Origin: Paenibacillus sp. FSL K6-1096
GTDB taxonomy: Bacteria; Bacillota; Bacilli; Paenibacillales; Paenibacillaceae
Length of the DNA: 64,000 nt
Reading direction: 5' to 3'
NCBI RefSeq assembly: GCF_037977055.1
Contig: NZ_CP150274.1
Span: 1,550,001 to 1,614,000, forward strand
A program made the position numbers and the translations under genes. Below are positions 39,692-60,527 of this stretch, piece by piece; position 1 is the stretch's first letter; the number at the start of each line of letters is the position of its first letter. The notes below the pieces were generated by a model. That model was not told where the DNA came from. It made no database searches and saw only the letters and a list, made by a program, of their open reading frames with translations.

Positions 39692-40930
39692 TTAGTTGCC
39701 TTTACGGAATACTTTCGCGGCGGCATTGAATGATTTGTAACTGATTGTTGTATTTTCACTTAACTGATTAACCCCAACAGCCACCGTATAATTATGAAGA
39801 CCCAATGGCGGATTCTCATCGATCATATAGAAGGGCAACGATTGCTCTGATGGGATGGAATTAAATTGCGGATTATTTGAATAATTGTAATACATTTGCC
39901 AAGCCAGAACGTTACCTTGTGTTGGAAGGACGTTCTGACCATCTCGCTCTACATAAATAAACAAATAGTTCTTGTAATCATAATCTGCCGGATTCCCATA
40001 GCTAACCTCGAGAGTGCCCGATATCACTACACATTGATCGGTCGAGGTAATCAGTACCGGCGGGAGCTGGCCTACAGTGTTCCCCTCAATAGGACTGCTC
40101 GACAGCAAAGTATCACTCACAACAAGCGGTAAGGTCCGGCTGGGTCCGGTTGCCCCTGTGGGACCGGTTGGCCCAGTATCGCCGGTAGCCCCTGAGCCAG
40201 GACCTGGAGGTCCTGTCACGCCCCTTGCTCCCGTCGTTCCTGTCGGTCCCTGCGGGCCATATCCGGTCATCCCGGTGGCTCCAATTCCGGTCATTCCGGT
40301 TGGACCGGCGGAGCCTATCCCGTCAGGCCCTGTAACGCCCGTTGCTCCCGTTACGCTCCCCGCTCCAGTTGCCACAACCACACCGGTCGGTCCAGTGGGG
40401 CCCTTAGGTCCCTTCACCCCTTGGATGCCAGCGCCGGTTGTTCCCGTTGGGCCGGTGCTTCCGGTTGAACCATTAGGACCCTTCGTCCCCCGTGGACCTT
40501 GCGGACCCGTTGGCCCTGTCGGCCCCCTCTCCTCCTCGTCCGCCGCCACTCCTTGAACGGAGACTGCCGGATATCCGGCCAGCGGATTTGCTGCAATATT
40601 CTGTGAAGACAGAATCCGCAGCTCCAGTTCGAAGGACTGCCCCCCCTGGCCGAAGCTGCCTATAATACTTGCATTTACATCCGCAATGAGAGCTTCCCCT
40701 GCATTCCCGCTCCCGATAAAGGGTTCGGTAAGGGTATGAATGATCTTTCCGTCTTTCAGCACCGATAGTCCAACGATCAGGTGATAATTGCCGGTCCCCG
40801 CCGGCTTGAACGACAGCGGCACACTGAAATCAATTTGGAAGGAGGGATGACTCTCCTCCAGCAATACCGGACTTGCCAGCCGGATGGCCGGTCCCGGACT
40901 TCCCAGTTGCACCGGAATTAAGGATGACAT
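39692..40930 (-). CDS. collagen-like protein C', copy 2
   Basis: A 412-residue protein and a paralogue of C. The N-domain and collagen region are closely similar ([39 protein letters not shown]). The C-terminal domain shares [19 protein letters not shown] and then diverges. GAAGGG is 10 nt from the ATG. It is the most upstream gene of the duplicated module and is preceded by 300 bp without a gene, which probably holds the promoter of the whole collagen operon. Confidence 0.85.
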   Translation of the reverse strand: MSSLIPVQLGSPGPAIRLASPVLLEESHPSFQIDFSVPLSFKPAGTGNYHLIVGLSVLKDGKIIHTLTEPFIGSGNAGEALIADVNASIIGSFGQGGQSFELELRILSSQNIAANPLAGYPAVSVQGVAADEEERGPTGPTGPQGPRGTKGPNGSTGSTGPTGTTGAGIQGVKGPKGPTGPTGVVVATGAGSVTGATGVTGPDGIGSAGPTGMTGIGATGMTGYGPQGPTGTTGARGVTGPPGPGSGATGDTGPTGPTGATGPSRTLPLVVSDTLLSSSPIEGNTVGQLPPVLITSTDQCVVISGTLEVSYGNPADYDYKNYLFIYVERDGQNVLPTQGNVLAWQMYYNYSNNPQFNSIPSEQSLPFYMIDENPPLGLHNYTVAVGVNQLSENTTISYKSFNAAAKVFRKGN

Positions 40931-41189
40931 GTGAACACAACCCTTCTTTCACTTTATATTGCTTGCCATTTGCGAACGGCAGTACTATTTAAACAACACC
41001 CCCAATACCAGTTTATGCTGCCTATAGATTGTCCAAGTCCACGATATGCAGAATATTTCATAGACCTCTTGCAGATCCGGCAACACCTGATATTCTATGC
41101 TTGTGAAATCAGTCCAGCCTGGACAATTCCTCTAAATATTTCGAAAGAGGCCAATCACCTCTCTGTTCTGGACTTTTAGACGCAGCAAA
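40931..41189 (-). other. gene-free spacer, presumed promoter region of the collagen module
   Basis: No convincing coding frame is visible in this stretch. On the minus strand a GCATAAACTGG word resembles the CATA part of a sigma-K -10 box, but no properly spaced -35 partner was found. I see no other element before the terminator at 41190. Confidence 0.4.
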
Positions 41190-41212
41190 GCGCCAGAATT
41201 CAATTCTGGCGC
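41190..41212 (-). terminator. terminator after the collagen gene at 41234
   Basis: A perfect 11-bp palindrome GCGCCAGAATT/AATTCTGGCGC with a 1-nt loop, then CTTTG on the minus strand. It lies 22 bp past the stop codon. Confidence 0.75.
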
Positions 41213-41233
41213 GCTCGTTATACTATAGATATT

Positions 41234-42439
<1,206 letters not shown>

Positions 42440-42449
42440 TTAGATTGGA

Positions 42450-43664
<1,215 letters not shown>

Positions 43665-43769
43665 TTAGAATAGTCCATCATATGCCGCTCCGAATGATTG
43701 GTTCAGCATTTCGTCCAGGCTATGTAAGAAAAAACTAATCTTTTTGACTGCTCTGCACCTACACATGCG

Positions 43770-43800
43770 TGAAGACCAGCCTGCATCAGGCTGGTCTTCA
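43770..43800 (-). terminator. strong hairpin after the giant collagen gene
   Basis: A 14-bp perfect stem TGAAGACCAGCCTG/CAGGCTGGTCTTCA with a CAT loop lies 40 bp downstream of the giant gene stop. It has no adjacent T-run in either direction, so it may act as an mRNA 3'-end stabiliser rather than a classical terminator. Confidence 0.6.
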
Positions 43801-43839
43801 TGGTAGGCAAAAAATTAATGGTCACATTCTAGAGAAAGA

Positions 43840-51576
<7,737 letters not shown>

Positions 51577-51636
51577 TTACAGAATTACAATCCACAAAAA
51601 TACCTCCAACATTATCCATTTTTATCAATAAATTAA

Positions 51637-51677
51637 GAAACGGGTACTCATCCTTAGAAAAGGAAGGTATCCGTTTC
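51637..51677 (-). terminator. terminator of the collagen gene at 51715
   Basis: Minus strand: GAAACGG...CCGTTTC outer arms and CCTT/AAGG inner arms, followed by TTAATTTATT. It lies 38 bp past the stop, so the giant gene probably has its own promoter in the following 80 bp. Confidence 0.7.
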
Positions 51678-51714
51678 AATATTATTTGAATGAGAGAGAA
51701 GTACACTCTGACAA

Positions 51715-52881
<1,167 letters not shown>

Positions 52882-52910
52882 TATTATTTATCCCCTTTCA
52901 ACACTTAGTT

Positions 52911-54623
52911 TCAATTTTCTTCTATTGTTGAAGGCTTCCGTCTCACAAGGGTAATCTCACTGCTCTCCATGAAGGCTTCAGGCAATGCAATAAACTCTCC
53001 GCTAATTGGATTACACCCTAGAATTGTCTCACGTGCTGCCAGCCGATTTCTCCTAACCTTCCAGTATGCCTGTTCTACTTCACCTTCCTGTAAGCATAAA
53101 TTAAGAGAAAGCATAGAATGTAGACTGGCTTGTGAACTCTTCATTGCAGCTAATGCTTCCCGGTCCTCTCCATCCACTTCATCGTAGGGATTCAGCCATA
53201 GTACATAAGGGGATGTCAATAGTCCTTCTAACCTCTCCCAAAGCTTAGACGGTTCTTCCTCGGAGGGGAGAGGAAGAACCGTCGCCCCCAATTCACCGGC
53301 AAGCTTATTAGCTTCCTCTTCTATTCCAGCACCGATTACAATCCACTGATCTGCGAATAGCTGCCAGTTCGCTGCCCACTTCCGCAGCGCTGATAACGGA
53401 CCATCTTCCTTGCAGAGCAGTGTGATTACAGACCAGGAATTCTCTCGAGTTGTATTGCAACGAAGGGAGGTTTGCTGCAGATAAAGTGAACAAAAGCTGT
53501 GGTTACCCGAAGAATCATCTTCTACCGCCCGCATTTCTTCTTCCAGATGCGATAGCTTCTCCGACGCTTCCGTGAATGAAGGGGAATACTCTAACGCCCT
53601 GCGGTACCAGATGCTGGCCTCACCGGACATACCGCACAGCACATAACAGTTCCCGATATAATAGCAGGGATAGAAGGTTCCCGCACCTTTGAGAACCATA
53701 TACTGAAGAGCATTCTCTCCAAGCGTAAGACAATGCTCGAAAGCGGAGATCGCAGCCTCTATCTGGCCGGTATGCATCAGAATGCAGCCCTTATACAGAT
53801 GCAGGTCCACATAATCCGGGTAGAGGCTGATAGCCTTATCAATGCCTGGCCAGCCTTCCTTGAAGCTGCCCATCGCCACCAGACAGCCATACTTGAGCTT
53901 GTAAAAAAGCGATGGCGGTAACCTTGTCTGCCCCAGCGAAGCGGCAATGGCCAAATTAACCTGCTGGAAGGCAAGTGCATACTTCCCCACCCGCTGATAT
54001 TCACTTGCTATATGGTAAAGACTCCACGGATCGGGGTTCGGATGATTTGTCACGGCCTCCTGCAGCAGCTTCAGATTGCGATCATGCTTGGACTTCAGGG
54101 ATGTTACGGACTGCAGATAGCCATAATGGAGCAGCCGGACGGGAAGCTGGAACGGAGTGCTGGTATCTTCCCGGTTATTCGTCCCGGGCCAGCTTAATTG
54201 CTCATGAATAACTCCGGTGAAATGAACCCCCTCTCCGTTACGAAACAGGCGGCACTGGGACAGCCGGTAAGCTTCATCTGCCTGGGGCCGGTATAACCCA
54301 TTGAAGTGGATCGTTTCCAGAGCTGCCAGTTTGTAATCCTGCAGGGTACTTACTATCTGAAGCTTAAGTGCATCGCCAGCAGCGAGCTCTTCATCTGCAT
54401 CCATCCACAGGATCCATTTCCCTGTTGCATGAGCGAGGCTGTAGTTGCGTGCTTCCGCGAAGCTCTCCTTCCAGGGGAATTGAAGAATGGTTGCACCGAA
54501 GCTGCGGGCAATGTCCAAGGTCCTGTCACGGGAGCCTGTATCCGCCACAATTATCTCATTTACCCCTTCGTGCACACTCGCCAGACAGCGTGCAATCCAC
54601 GGCTCTTCATCCCTGACGATCAT
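52911..54623 (-). CDS. family 2 glycosyltransferase with TPR repeats; N-terminus probably frameshifted
   Basis: At least 570 residues. The GT-A domain has MIVRDEEPWIARCLAS, EIIVADTGSRDRT and the WMDADEEL metal site. TPR-like helices span about 200-370, and a second, degenerate glycosyltransferase-like domain spans about 385-560. The ATG at 54623 lacks a ribosome site and would remove the first beta-strand residues (ISLC) kept in both paralogues. A better start, the ATG at 54669 with GGGAGG, gives AEHSEGERPI and then falls out of phase by one base near ATTAATC (54634-54640). Removing one A restores ISLCMIV. It is last in the glycosyltransferase operon. Confidence 0.82.
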   Translation of the reverse strand: MIVRDEEPWIARCLASVHEGVNEIIVADTGSRDRTLDIARSFGATILQFPWKESFAEARNYSLAHATGKWILWMDADEELAAGDALKLQIVSTLQDYKLAALETIHFNGLYRPQADEAYRLSQCRLFRNGEGVHFTGVIHEQLSWPGTNNREDTSTPFQLPVRLLHYGYLQSVTSLKSKHDRNLKLLQEAVTNHPNPDPWSLYHIASEYQRVGKYALAFQQVNLAIAASLGQTRLPPSLFYKLKYGCLVAMGSFKEGWPGIDKAISLYPDYVDLHLYKGCILMHTGQIEAAISAFEHCLTLGENALQYMVLKGAGTFYPCYYIGNCYVLCGMSGEASIWYRRALEYSPSFTEASEKLSHLEEEMRAVEDDSSGNHSFCSLYLQQTSLRCNTTRENSWSVITLLCKEDGPLSALRKWAANWQLFADQWIVIGAGIEEEANKLAGELGATVLPLPSEEEPSKLWERLEGLLTSPYVLWLNPYDEVDGEDREALAAMKSSQASLHSMLSLNLCLQEGEVEQAYWKVRRNRLAARETILGCNPISGEFIALPEAFMESSEITLVRRKPSTIEEN

Positions 54624-54694
54624 GCACAGAGAGATTAATGGGACGTTCTCCCTCGCTGTGTTCAGCCATCCTGGGACTACCTCCCTTCCATAAT

Positions 54695-54706
54695 GGACTT
54701 ACCGGA
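54695..54706 (-). promoter_or_regulatory. candidate regulatory word TCCGGTAAGTCC
   Basis: It lies 26 bp before the glycosyltransferase start at 54669 and matches the words at 59127-59149 (minus) and 23931-23945 (plus). Here only one arm of the CCGG inverted repeat is kept. The support is limited. Confidence 0.25.
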
Positions 54707-54847
54707 CCATGCGGACGGACCGGGCAGGTGGATGTTCACATCGCGATTAACATCACCCCTTTACCTTATGACGGTTATCGCCCGCATAGAACATTGTCGG
54801 ATAAAGTCGGACAATCTAGATATGAAATTAATGAGGTACTGCCTGCC

Positions 54848-55897
54848 TCATTCGATGGGAAGGTACTCCTTCCGGTCCTCCGGGTCCGGCCCGGGAAGCA
54901 GATGCTTCAGATGGTCTGCTGCATCTTTACGGGCGACCAGAATGCCGCCGGGGCCTGCTGCCACGATTACATCATCCAGCCCGACAAGCATGACCGGAAT
55001 ATCCAACTCGTTGACAATCTGGCAATTCACAGAGTCTGCACTGACCTGGCCCCATCCCAGAACAGAGGAAGCTAATTCTTCAGAGAGCGTGTTCCAGGTT
55101 CCTAAGTCCTTCCAACCGTCGTGATAGGGCACACAGATCAGGCGGCTGTTGCCTTCCAGCACCTCAACATCGAAGCTGCTCTTGGGCAGGCGGTGATATT
55201 GCCTTTGCAGCTCTGCATAATCCTTTGGATAGCCCGCAGCTTCCAATCTGTTCAACTGGTCGCATAACCGGAAAGCGAAGATGCCGCAGTTCCACATCGC
55301 CTGCTGCTCCAGCAGCGCCTCGGCTGCCTTCTTGTCTGGCTTCTCCACGAAGCAATCCACCGGCACATAGGCCGGGTTCTCGGGCTTCCCTGTAATGGCG
55401 GCAGAGAGGAGGGACGGAACAATATACCCATATTTACCTGAGGGTCCATCCGGCTTCACTCCGAGCAAGGCAATTTCCGCACCGGACTGCCGCAGCGCCC
55501 GGTCCAGCTCTGCCAGCTTGAAGAAGAATTCGTCGTTCACATACGCATCAACAGGCAACACTATGACAGTCTCATCGGGGGGAATCTTCTCTACCGAATA
55601 TAGATAGACCGAGGCGAGGCTGACTGCCGGAAAGGTATCTCTGCGCCTCGGTTCAATAATAACCTTAGGAGCCGTGCGGAGCTGTTTACGGATCAGCATC
55701 TCTTGTCCGCTTGAGGTTGCAATATAGACTTCATGGTCAAGACCCGCTGCCGATAACTGCCGCCAGATCCGCTGAAGCATGGACTCTCGCCCGCCTCCCG
55801 GAGCAGGCAGCACCTGAAGGAACTGCTTGCTCCGGATACTGCTGGAGAGCGGCCATAAGCGTGTGCCGGAGCCGCCAGATAGAAGCACCAGCTTCAT
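54848..55897 (-). CDS. manC: mannose-1-phosphate guanylyltransferase
   Basis: A 349-residue, single-domain enzyme. The pyrophosphorylase signature GGSGTRLWPLS is at residues 8-18, followed by KQFLQV, the EPRRRDTFPA motif and CFVEKPDKK. The length matches the short GDP-mannose pyrophosphorylases that lack the isomerase domain. It makes GDP-mannose, a donor for mannosyl- or fucosyltransferases, and is flanked by glycosyltransferases. It lies 19 bp after the collagen-galactosyltransferase-like gene in the same transcript. Confidence 0.92.
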   Translation of the reverse strand: MKLVLLSGGSGTRLWPLSSSIRSKQFLQVLPAPGGGRESMLQRIWRQLSAAGLDHEVYIATSSGQEMLIRKQLRTAPKVIIEPRRRDTFPAVSLASVYLYSVEKIPPDETVIVLPVDAYVNDEFFFKLAELDRALRQSGAEIALLGVKPDGPSGKYGYIVPSLLSAAITGKPENPAYVPVDCFVEKPDKKAAEALLEQQAMWNCGIFAFRLCDQLNRLEAAGYPKDYAELQRQYHRLPKSSFDVEVLEGNSRLICVPYHDGWKDLGTWNTLSEELASSVLGWGQVSADSVNCQIVNELDIPVMLVGLDDVIVAAGPGGILVARKDAADHLKHLLPGPDPEDRKEYLPIE

Positions 55898-55916
55898 GGT
55901 TCATTCCTCCCTTCCA

Positions 55917-56690
55917 TTATTGGAAGTCGTCTGCCGTCAGATTGACTGTGCTGAACTGCTCTTCGGTATCCCAAAAGGTCAGCATCCCGTACTTTTTACG
56001 GTTATCCAGGTATTGGGGGATTCCCGCCTTTCTCAAACCATCGCTCATAATGACATATTCGTAGCGGGGAGTACCGTCATCGTACCGGACATGCTCCAGA
56101 ATGTCCCGGCGTATCAGATAGGTGCAATGGATGACGTCAACCTGCACCAGACCTTTCACAGTCTGATACAAGTAATAGAAATATAAATCGTTACTCTTGA
56201 AGTAACCATCTTCGTGCACCATATTATGATAGTTGGAATACAGACTTAAAGGGGATTCAGCGACAGTAAGCAGTGGACCGACTACTGGCAGATTTGTTAA
56301 GAGCAGGCTCTCGAGTGTATCCGAGGCAATGAAATTATCACAATCTGCTACAAAATAATGGGTGTTTCTTAATTTAGCCCATTCGATAGACTCTTGACGC
56401 AGCCTGCCAATTACTTTTAAGCGCTCATAAGTCCATTCATGCGGAGCATAATTCTGCACAGGCTCTTCCACATCACTGGTATTCAAGCATACCTCATTGT
56501 ATCTCTCGCCCACCCGTTCGACCCATTCTCTAAGAATCTCTTCGGTCCGGTCATTGTTGTTGTTGGTCCGAATGTACAGTTTGATCTTTGAGGCAGGATA
56601 TGACTGCCGCTCAATAAGCTCCAGATAGAGCGGCAGTACATGTGCCTTGTCCTTTGCTAGTATAGCGATCGTTACCAGATCTTGTTCCAT
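55917..56690 (-). CDS. glycosyltransferase resembling the N-terminal domain of collagen galactosyltransferases
   Basis: A 257-residue GT-A protein without a membrane segment. VTIAILAKDKAHVLPLYLEL, LYIRTNNNNDRTEEILREW, THYFVADCDNFI (DxD-like Asp116/Asp118), LPVVGPLL, YSNYHNM, VIHCTYLIRRDI and KKYGML occur in the same order and spacing as motifs I recall from animal COLGALT N-terminal domains (LARNAAHSLP, VDADNLI, VVAPML, YSNF, VHSTFLI, EYGFL). Those enzymes galactosylate collagen. Here the gene sits beside collagen-like genes, which supports glycosylation of collagen triplets. The eukaryotic GT25 half is absent. The resemblance is from memory, not a search. Confidence 0.75.
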   Translation of the reverse strand: MEQDLVTIAILAKDKAHVLPLYLELIERQSYPASKIKLYIRTNNNNDRTEEILREWVERVGERYNEVCLNTSDVEEPVQNYAPHEWTYERLKVIGRLRQESIEWAKLRNTHYFVADCDNFIASDTLESLLLTNLPVVGPLLTVAESPLSLYSNYHNMVHEDGYFKSNDLYFYYLYQTVKGLVQVDVIHCTYLIRRDILEHVRYDDGTPRYEYVIMSDGLRKAGIPQYLDNRKKYGMLTFWDTEEQFSTVNLTADDFQ

Positions 56691-56721
56691 GATTGTCCTC
56701 CTGTCCGAAATGAGCTTCGCT

Positions 56722-57981
56722 TTATATTTCTATTGAGGATGTAGCATTCTCACGGTCACGGTCTGCAGAGGCCGCGCGGGCACTGATGGTAGCACCGCTG
56801 ACTAAGCCGAAGAACGGACTCTGCATCGGCTGTTCAATATCCTCCGGATAGAGCATGGCGCTATCCTGTCTGATCATGTACCGCGCACCTTCCCCACAGC
56901 GAAGAGAGACCACTTGGTATTGATGGAATAAGGACAGCTTCAGCCCAGTGAATCTCCGGCGCTCATCCGGCGTGAGGATATCGCCTTCCTGCAGCCAGAG
57001 AATATAAGGCTCAGTTGCCATATGACTGATCCATTCCCGCAGCATACGCATATCATGCTCCCCTTTCACGGTGTAGACCTGCGGTGTATAGCGGGCTGCG
57101 GTTTGCGCAATGCGTTCATTGCCGGATGGGTCCACCACAATCATTTGTTCCACTATCCCTGCAAATGAAGCCAGCGTCTCTTCCAGTGCAGCCTCGTCTT
57201 CGGGTGCAATAATTCCCACACATACCCCTACGGCCGGAGTATAGATCAGATTATGGATATCTGACCCCCATTTCTGGAAAGCCTTCTTCTTGTTCTGTTC
57301 TAGAAGTGTATTCAGATCGAAAGAAGATTCCTGCCCCATACTGGCATGGCCGATATGGTGAATGAATGAATCCAAGGCAATCAGCAGCTTATAGCCATGC
57401 TGGAGTGCCCGCAGACATAAATCGTCATCTTCGTAATTCCCCAGGCCATACCGTTCATCGAACCAGCCAATCTCCTCCAGAACACTGCGTTTAACCAGCA
57501 GACAGAAGCCGATCAGGCGTCTTACCTCCTGCACCTGGCCGCGCTTCGACTCACAGTACTCTGCCGCGAACGCCTCCATATCCTTGAGTTCACTGTAAGT
57601 CACCGGTATACATTGATGTCCGCTAATGTAATTCGTAACAGGTCCTGACATGCCTGCCATGCTGTCGCTGTTCAATGCATGAAGCATAGGCGCCAGCCAC
57701 CCGGGAGGAACTACGGTATCATTATTAAGGAACAGAATCGCCTCACCTTCCGCGAGCTCTCCTCCCTGATTGCAGCCTTTGGCAAACCCCAGATTCTCCT
57801 GATTCTCAATTAGCTTCAGTTCAGGATAATGTTCCTTCAGGTATTGCACCGTTTCGTCACTTGAGCCGTTGTCAACGATAATGATCTCATGCTCCTCAGG
57901 TGTATTACGCTTGATGCTCTCCAGACATTGAATGGTTAAGGGTAACTTATTGAGAGTGAGAATAATAATACTCGTCTTCAC
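56722..57981 (-). CDS. family 2 glycosyltransferase (rhamnosyltransferase-like) with a second GT-like domain
   Basis: A 419-residue protein. The first 235 residues are a complete GT2 domain: SIIILTLNKLPLTIQCLESI, IIIVDNGSSDET, NLGFAKGCNQGGELA, FLNNDTVVPPGW (metal site) and GLGNYEDDDLCLRAL (catalytic ED motif). The remainder (about 240-400) resembles a shorter GT-like domain. The start overlaps the stop of the upstream glycosyltransferase by 4 nt (ATGA), showing translational coupling. Confidence 0.9.
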   Translation of the reverse strand: MKTSIIILTLNKLPLTIQCLESIKRNTPEEHEIIIVDNGSSDETVQYLKEHYPELKLIENQENLGFAKGCNQGGELAEGEAILFLNNDTVVPPGWLAPMLHALNSDSMAGMSGPVTNYISGHQCIPVTYSELKDMEAFAAEYCESKRGQVQEVRRLIGFCLLVKRSVLEEIGWFDERYGLGNYEDDDLCLRALQHGYKLLIALDSFIHHIGHASMGQESSFDLNTLLEQNKKKAFQKWGSDIHNLIYTPAVGVCVGIIAPEDEAALEETLASFAGIVEQMIVVDPSGNERIAQTAARYTPQVYTVKGEHDMRMLREWISHMATEPYILWLQEGDILTPDERRRFTGLKLSLFHQYQVVSLRCGEGARYMIRQDSAMLYPEDIEQPMQSPFFGLVSGATISARAASADRDRENATSSIEI

Positions 57982-59102
57982 TGGACCAACTCCTTTTGTT
58001 CTTCAGGCACGTAGACATTAATCTCGACATGTTTGTCTCCCAGCAACTTCGTATAGTAATCCCTGTTGTATATACTACTGGCGTTTTCTGGATATAGTGC
58101 AAAAGAAATTTCATTTCTAAAGTCAGCATAGGTGTGATCACCCAGCTTATCGTAGCAGACACAGAGCTGCAGATTCGGGAGCCACGTGCTTGCAGAATAA
58201 ATCTCTGTGCCCGGTTCACTGATCTTAGGGAGAGACGGTGCAAGCTTGAACCAGTAGACTGCTTGTTCGTATTGCTCTAATTCCATGTAATAAAAGCCAA
58301 TTCTACAGCACACATCCGGGCGCGGGAGACTATAGTCAAACGTGCGGCACAGGGCGAGGAGCTGCTCCTGCTTGTTTCCAAGCGCTCCATGGCTGTCCGA
58401 CAGCCTCAAGCACGCCTGAATATTATCCTCTATCCAGCCTTCGCCTTCAGATAAGAAGCGCTCATAGTTCTCCACCGCCTCAAGGTAGAATCCATGATCG
58501 TATAGTTCATTGGAGTAATAGATCCGGTCCCTGGCGGTAAACGGCTTATCCTCAGCGATCATCTTACGGTAGATATTAAGGTTACGCTGCGTATACTCCT
58601 TGTCTTTCTTATGTGTAACACAGACGTCGCTCTCGAGTATAGGCGCTGTGACCTCAATATACTCATGAACAGCGCCGAACCACTTGAATCCGCAGTCGCG
58701 TCTGATCAGACGGTTGCGTCTGAAGCTGTAGAGTGACTTCCCATGCTCATCCGTTATGAGAATATAAGACATGGATATGGCATGATATTCGGAAGTCATT
58801 GTAGCCTTCAGCCTCTTGAACCGCTCCCGGTCGATCTCCTCAATGACATCATCTGCATCCAGCCACATGATATACTCACAAGCCGCTTGGGCGAATGCAT
58901 AATTGCGGGCGGCTGCGAAATCATCGATCCATTCAAAATCATAGATCGTGGCACCATATTCGGCCGCTATCTCTTTGGTACGATCTGTTGAGCCTGTGTC
59001 TACGATGATGATCTCATCCACAATATCCGCAACCGATGACAGGCATCGTCCCAGGCTCTTCTCTTCATTGCGTACAATCATACACAAGCTAATGGTCGGC
59101 AA
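57978..59102 (-). CDS. family 2 glycosyltransferase with TPR repeats
   Basis: About 374 residues. The GT-A domain has ISLCMIVRNEEKSLGRCLSS, IIIVDTGSTDRT and MWLDADDV; TPR-like helices follow. It is a close paralogue of the genes at 27798 and 52911. The frame opens at a TTG (59123) overlapping its own AAGGAGG. The TTG at 59102 lies 6 nt after that site and is the likely start. It is the first gene of the minus-strand glycosyltransferase operon and divergent from the acyltransferase operon. Confidence 0.9.
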   Translation of the reverse strand: MPTISLCMIVRNEEKSLGRCLSSVADIVDEIIIVDTGSTDRTKEIAAEYGATIYDFEWIDDFAAARNYAFAQAACEYIMWLDADDVIEEIDRERFKRLKATMTSEYHAISMSYILITDEHGKSLYSFRRNRLIRRDCGFKWFGAVHEYIEVTAPILESDVCVTHKKDKEYTQRNLNIYRKMIAEDKPFTARDRIYYSNELYDHGFYLEAVENYERFLSEGEGWIEDNIQACLRLSDSHGALGNKQEQLLALCRTFDYSLPRPDVCCRIGFYYMELEQYEQAVYWFKLAPSLPKISEPGTEIYSASTWLPNLQLCVCYDKLGDHTYADFRNEISFALYPENASSIYNRDYYTKLLGDKHVEINVYVPEEQKELVQ

Positions 59103-59126
59103 ATCTTCTCCTCCTTCATGCAAATT

Positions 59127-59149
59127 CTGAATATCCGGACTTACCGGAT
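59127..59149 (-). promoter_or_regulatory. candidate operator ATCCGGtaagtCCGGAT upstream of the glycosyltransferase operon
   Basis: Six-bp inverted arms with a 5-nt spacer, followed by ATATTCAG on the minus strand, 25 bp before the first gene. The plus-strand word CATAAGCTA (59223-59231), 50 bp before the divergent gene, fits the sigma-K -10 pattern CATAnnnTA, but no good -35 was found. Confidence 0.35.
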
Positions 59150-59280
59150 TTCTCGTATATGTATATGCCGGTCTTGCTGGATCATTCGGCCGGATTTCCC
59201 CGCATGAATTCCATTCCGGTTCATAAGCTAGTACAGATACCCCTGCAATAATTTGTCCACCAAGATTGAAGGAGGAACAT

Positions 59281-60468
59281 ATGCATACGATTCCCGCCTC
59301 GCTCCATAATCGTTTATACCGTTATGGCACCAGATGCAGGATTTCCTCTGATGGTGTGTTATCGTTGCCGGAACAGACAGCAATCGGCTCCGGTGTGCTG
59401 GTACGGGAAGGCTACCGGTGGGATATTCCATCTCCCGCCAAGGATGGCTTACCCCGGATTGTGATCGGTGACCGCTGTGAATGCAATCGGTTCCTGACGA
59501 TCCATGCAACAGGCAAGGTGGAATTGAAGGCAGATGTAATCACAGGCCCGCATGTGTATATATCTGACACCATGCAAGCCTGGCAGACTGAAGCTAGTGT
59601 CTCTACGGTAACAATCGGTGAAGGCTCTTGGATCGGCGCGCATTCCTCTATTCTGGGCCAAGTGAGGATTGGAAGAGGCTGTGTGGTCGGTGCAGGCAGC
59701 GTAGTTCTCCGGGATGTGCCGGATTATTGCGTGGTCGCCGGTAATCCGGCCAAGTTCCGCCGGGTCTATGAGCCGTCTAGCGGGGAGTGGGTTAAGGTAC
59801 ATACCGAGGCAGAAGCCAGGGAGGTACTTGTACGCAGAAGCAAGGAACCACTGCTGTCCATATGCCTGCCGGTACGCAATCAGGCCGGAGAGCTGCGGCG
59901 CTGTCTGGAGTCCATCTATGCCCAGACGGATGATGACGGATTAATTGAGGTCTGTGTTCTGGACGCTGCCCAGGCAGAGGAAGCAGATCAGGTGGCGCGT
60001 CATTTCGGAGATCTGTACCGCAGCTTCTGCTACCACCGCAATACGGCTTCTATTGATAGCAGTCATCTTAACCTGCATGCTGCAGACATGGCCCGCGGGA
60101 AGTTTATCTTGCTGCACGAGCCGGGAACATCCTTCCATCCTAATACTCTTACTCCACTTCTGAATATAATTCATACTCATCCTGACTGTGCTGTCATCCT
60201 GCTTCAGCCTGCGCTCATCCGAACCACTCCACAGTCTGAACGGCTTGAAGGACTAACCGAATTCGTCAAGCGTACAGCTTCATCTTCTTCTCTTCCGGTA
60301 ATTCTGAACCGGAGAGAGTGGGAGCGTACTGGCGCTTCTGCACAAGCGAAACATTATCTGAATCCATGGTTATCCCGGCAGCATGCTCTATTACAAGCAA
60401 ATCCCCAGTTCTGCCTGTGCCGTTATACCCTGACCAAGACTGAGGAAGCTTCCCCATCAGCTCCCTAA
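59281..60468 (+). CDS. fusion of hexapeptide-repeat acyltransferase and glycosyltransferase
   Basis: About 395 residues. Residues ~1-175 are a left-handed beta-helix acyltransferase: IVIGDRCECNRFLTIHATG, VTIGEGSWIGAHSSILGQVR, IGRGCVVGAGSVV and PDYCVVAGNPAKF, as in maltose/galactoside O-acetyltransferases. Residues ~190-390 are a GT2-like domain (PLLSICLPVRNQAGELRRCLE, LHEPGTSF) with weak metal-site residues, so possibly inactive or a partner domain. The ATG at 59281 follows AAGGAGG; the frame opens five codons earlier. It is first of a three-gene plus-strand operon. Confidence 0.85.
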   Translation: MHTIPASLHNRLYRYGTRCRISSDGVLSLPEQTAIGSGVLVREGYRWDIPSPAKDGLPRIVIGDRCECNRFLTIHATGKVELKADVITGPHVYISDTMQAWQTEASVSTVTIGEGSWIGAHSSILGQVRIGRGCVVGAGSVVLRDVPDYCVVAGNPAKFRRVYEPSSGEWVKVHTEAEAREVLVRRSKEPLLSICLPVRNQAGELRRCLESIYAQTDDDGLIEVCVLDAAQAEEADQVARHFGDLYRSFCYHRNTASIDSSHLNLHAADMARGKFILLHEPGTSFHPNTLTPLLNIIHTHPDCAVILLQPALIRTTPQSERLEGLTEFVKRTASSSSLPVILNRREWERTGASAQAKHYLNPWLSRQHALLQANPQFCLCRYTLTKTEEASPSAP

Positions 60469-60527
60469 TTATTACTTGCAGTAAAAAATGCTTGGCACAA
60501 AGAATCAAGGAAGGAATGACCAGCGAC

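Noticed and set aside
40931..41189. Sigma-K promoter for the collagen module (GCATAAACTGG)
   Set aside because: The CATA word is present but the -35 spacing (13 or 19 nt) does not fit.
59223..59231. Sigma-K -10 box CATAAGCTA upstream of the acyltransferase operon
   Set aside because: The -10 fits, but no AC-type -35 is present at the required spacing, so it is kept only as a lead in the operator entry and not as a promoter call.
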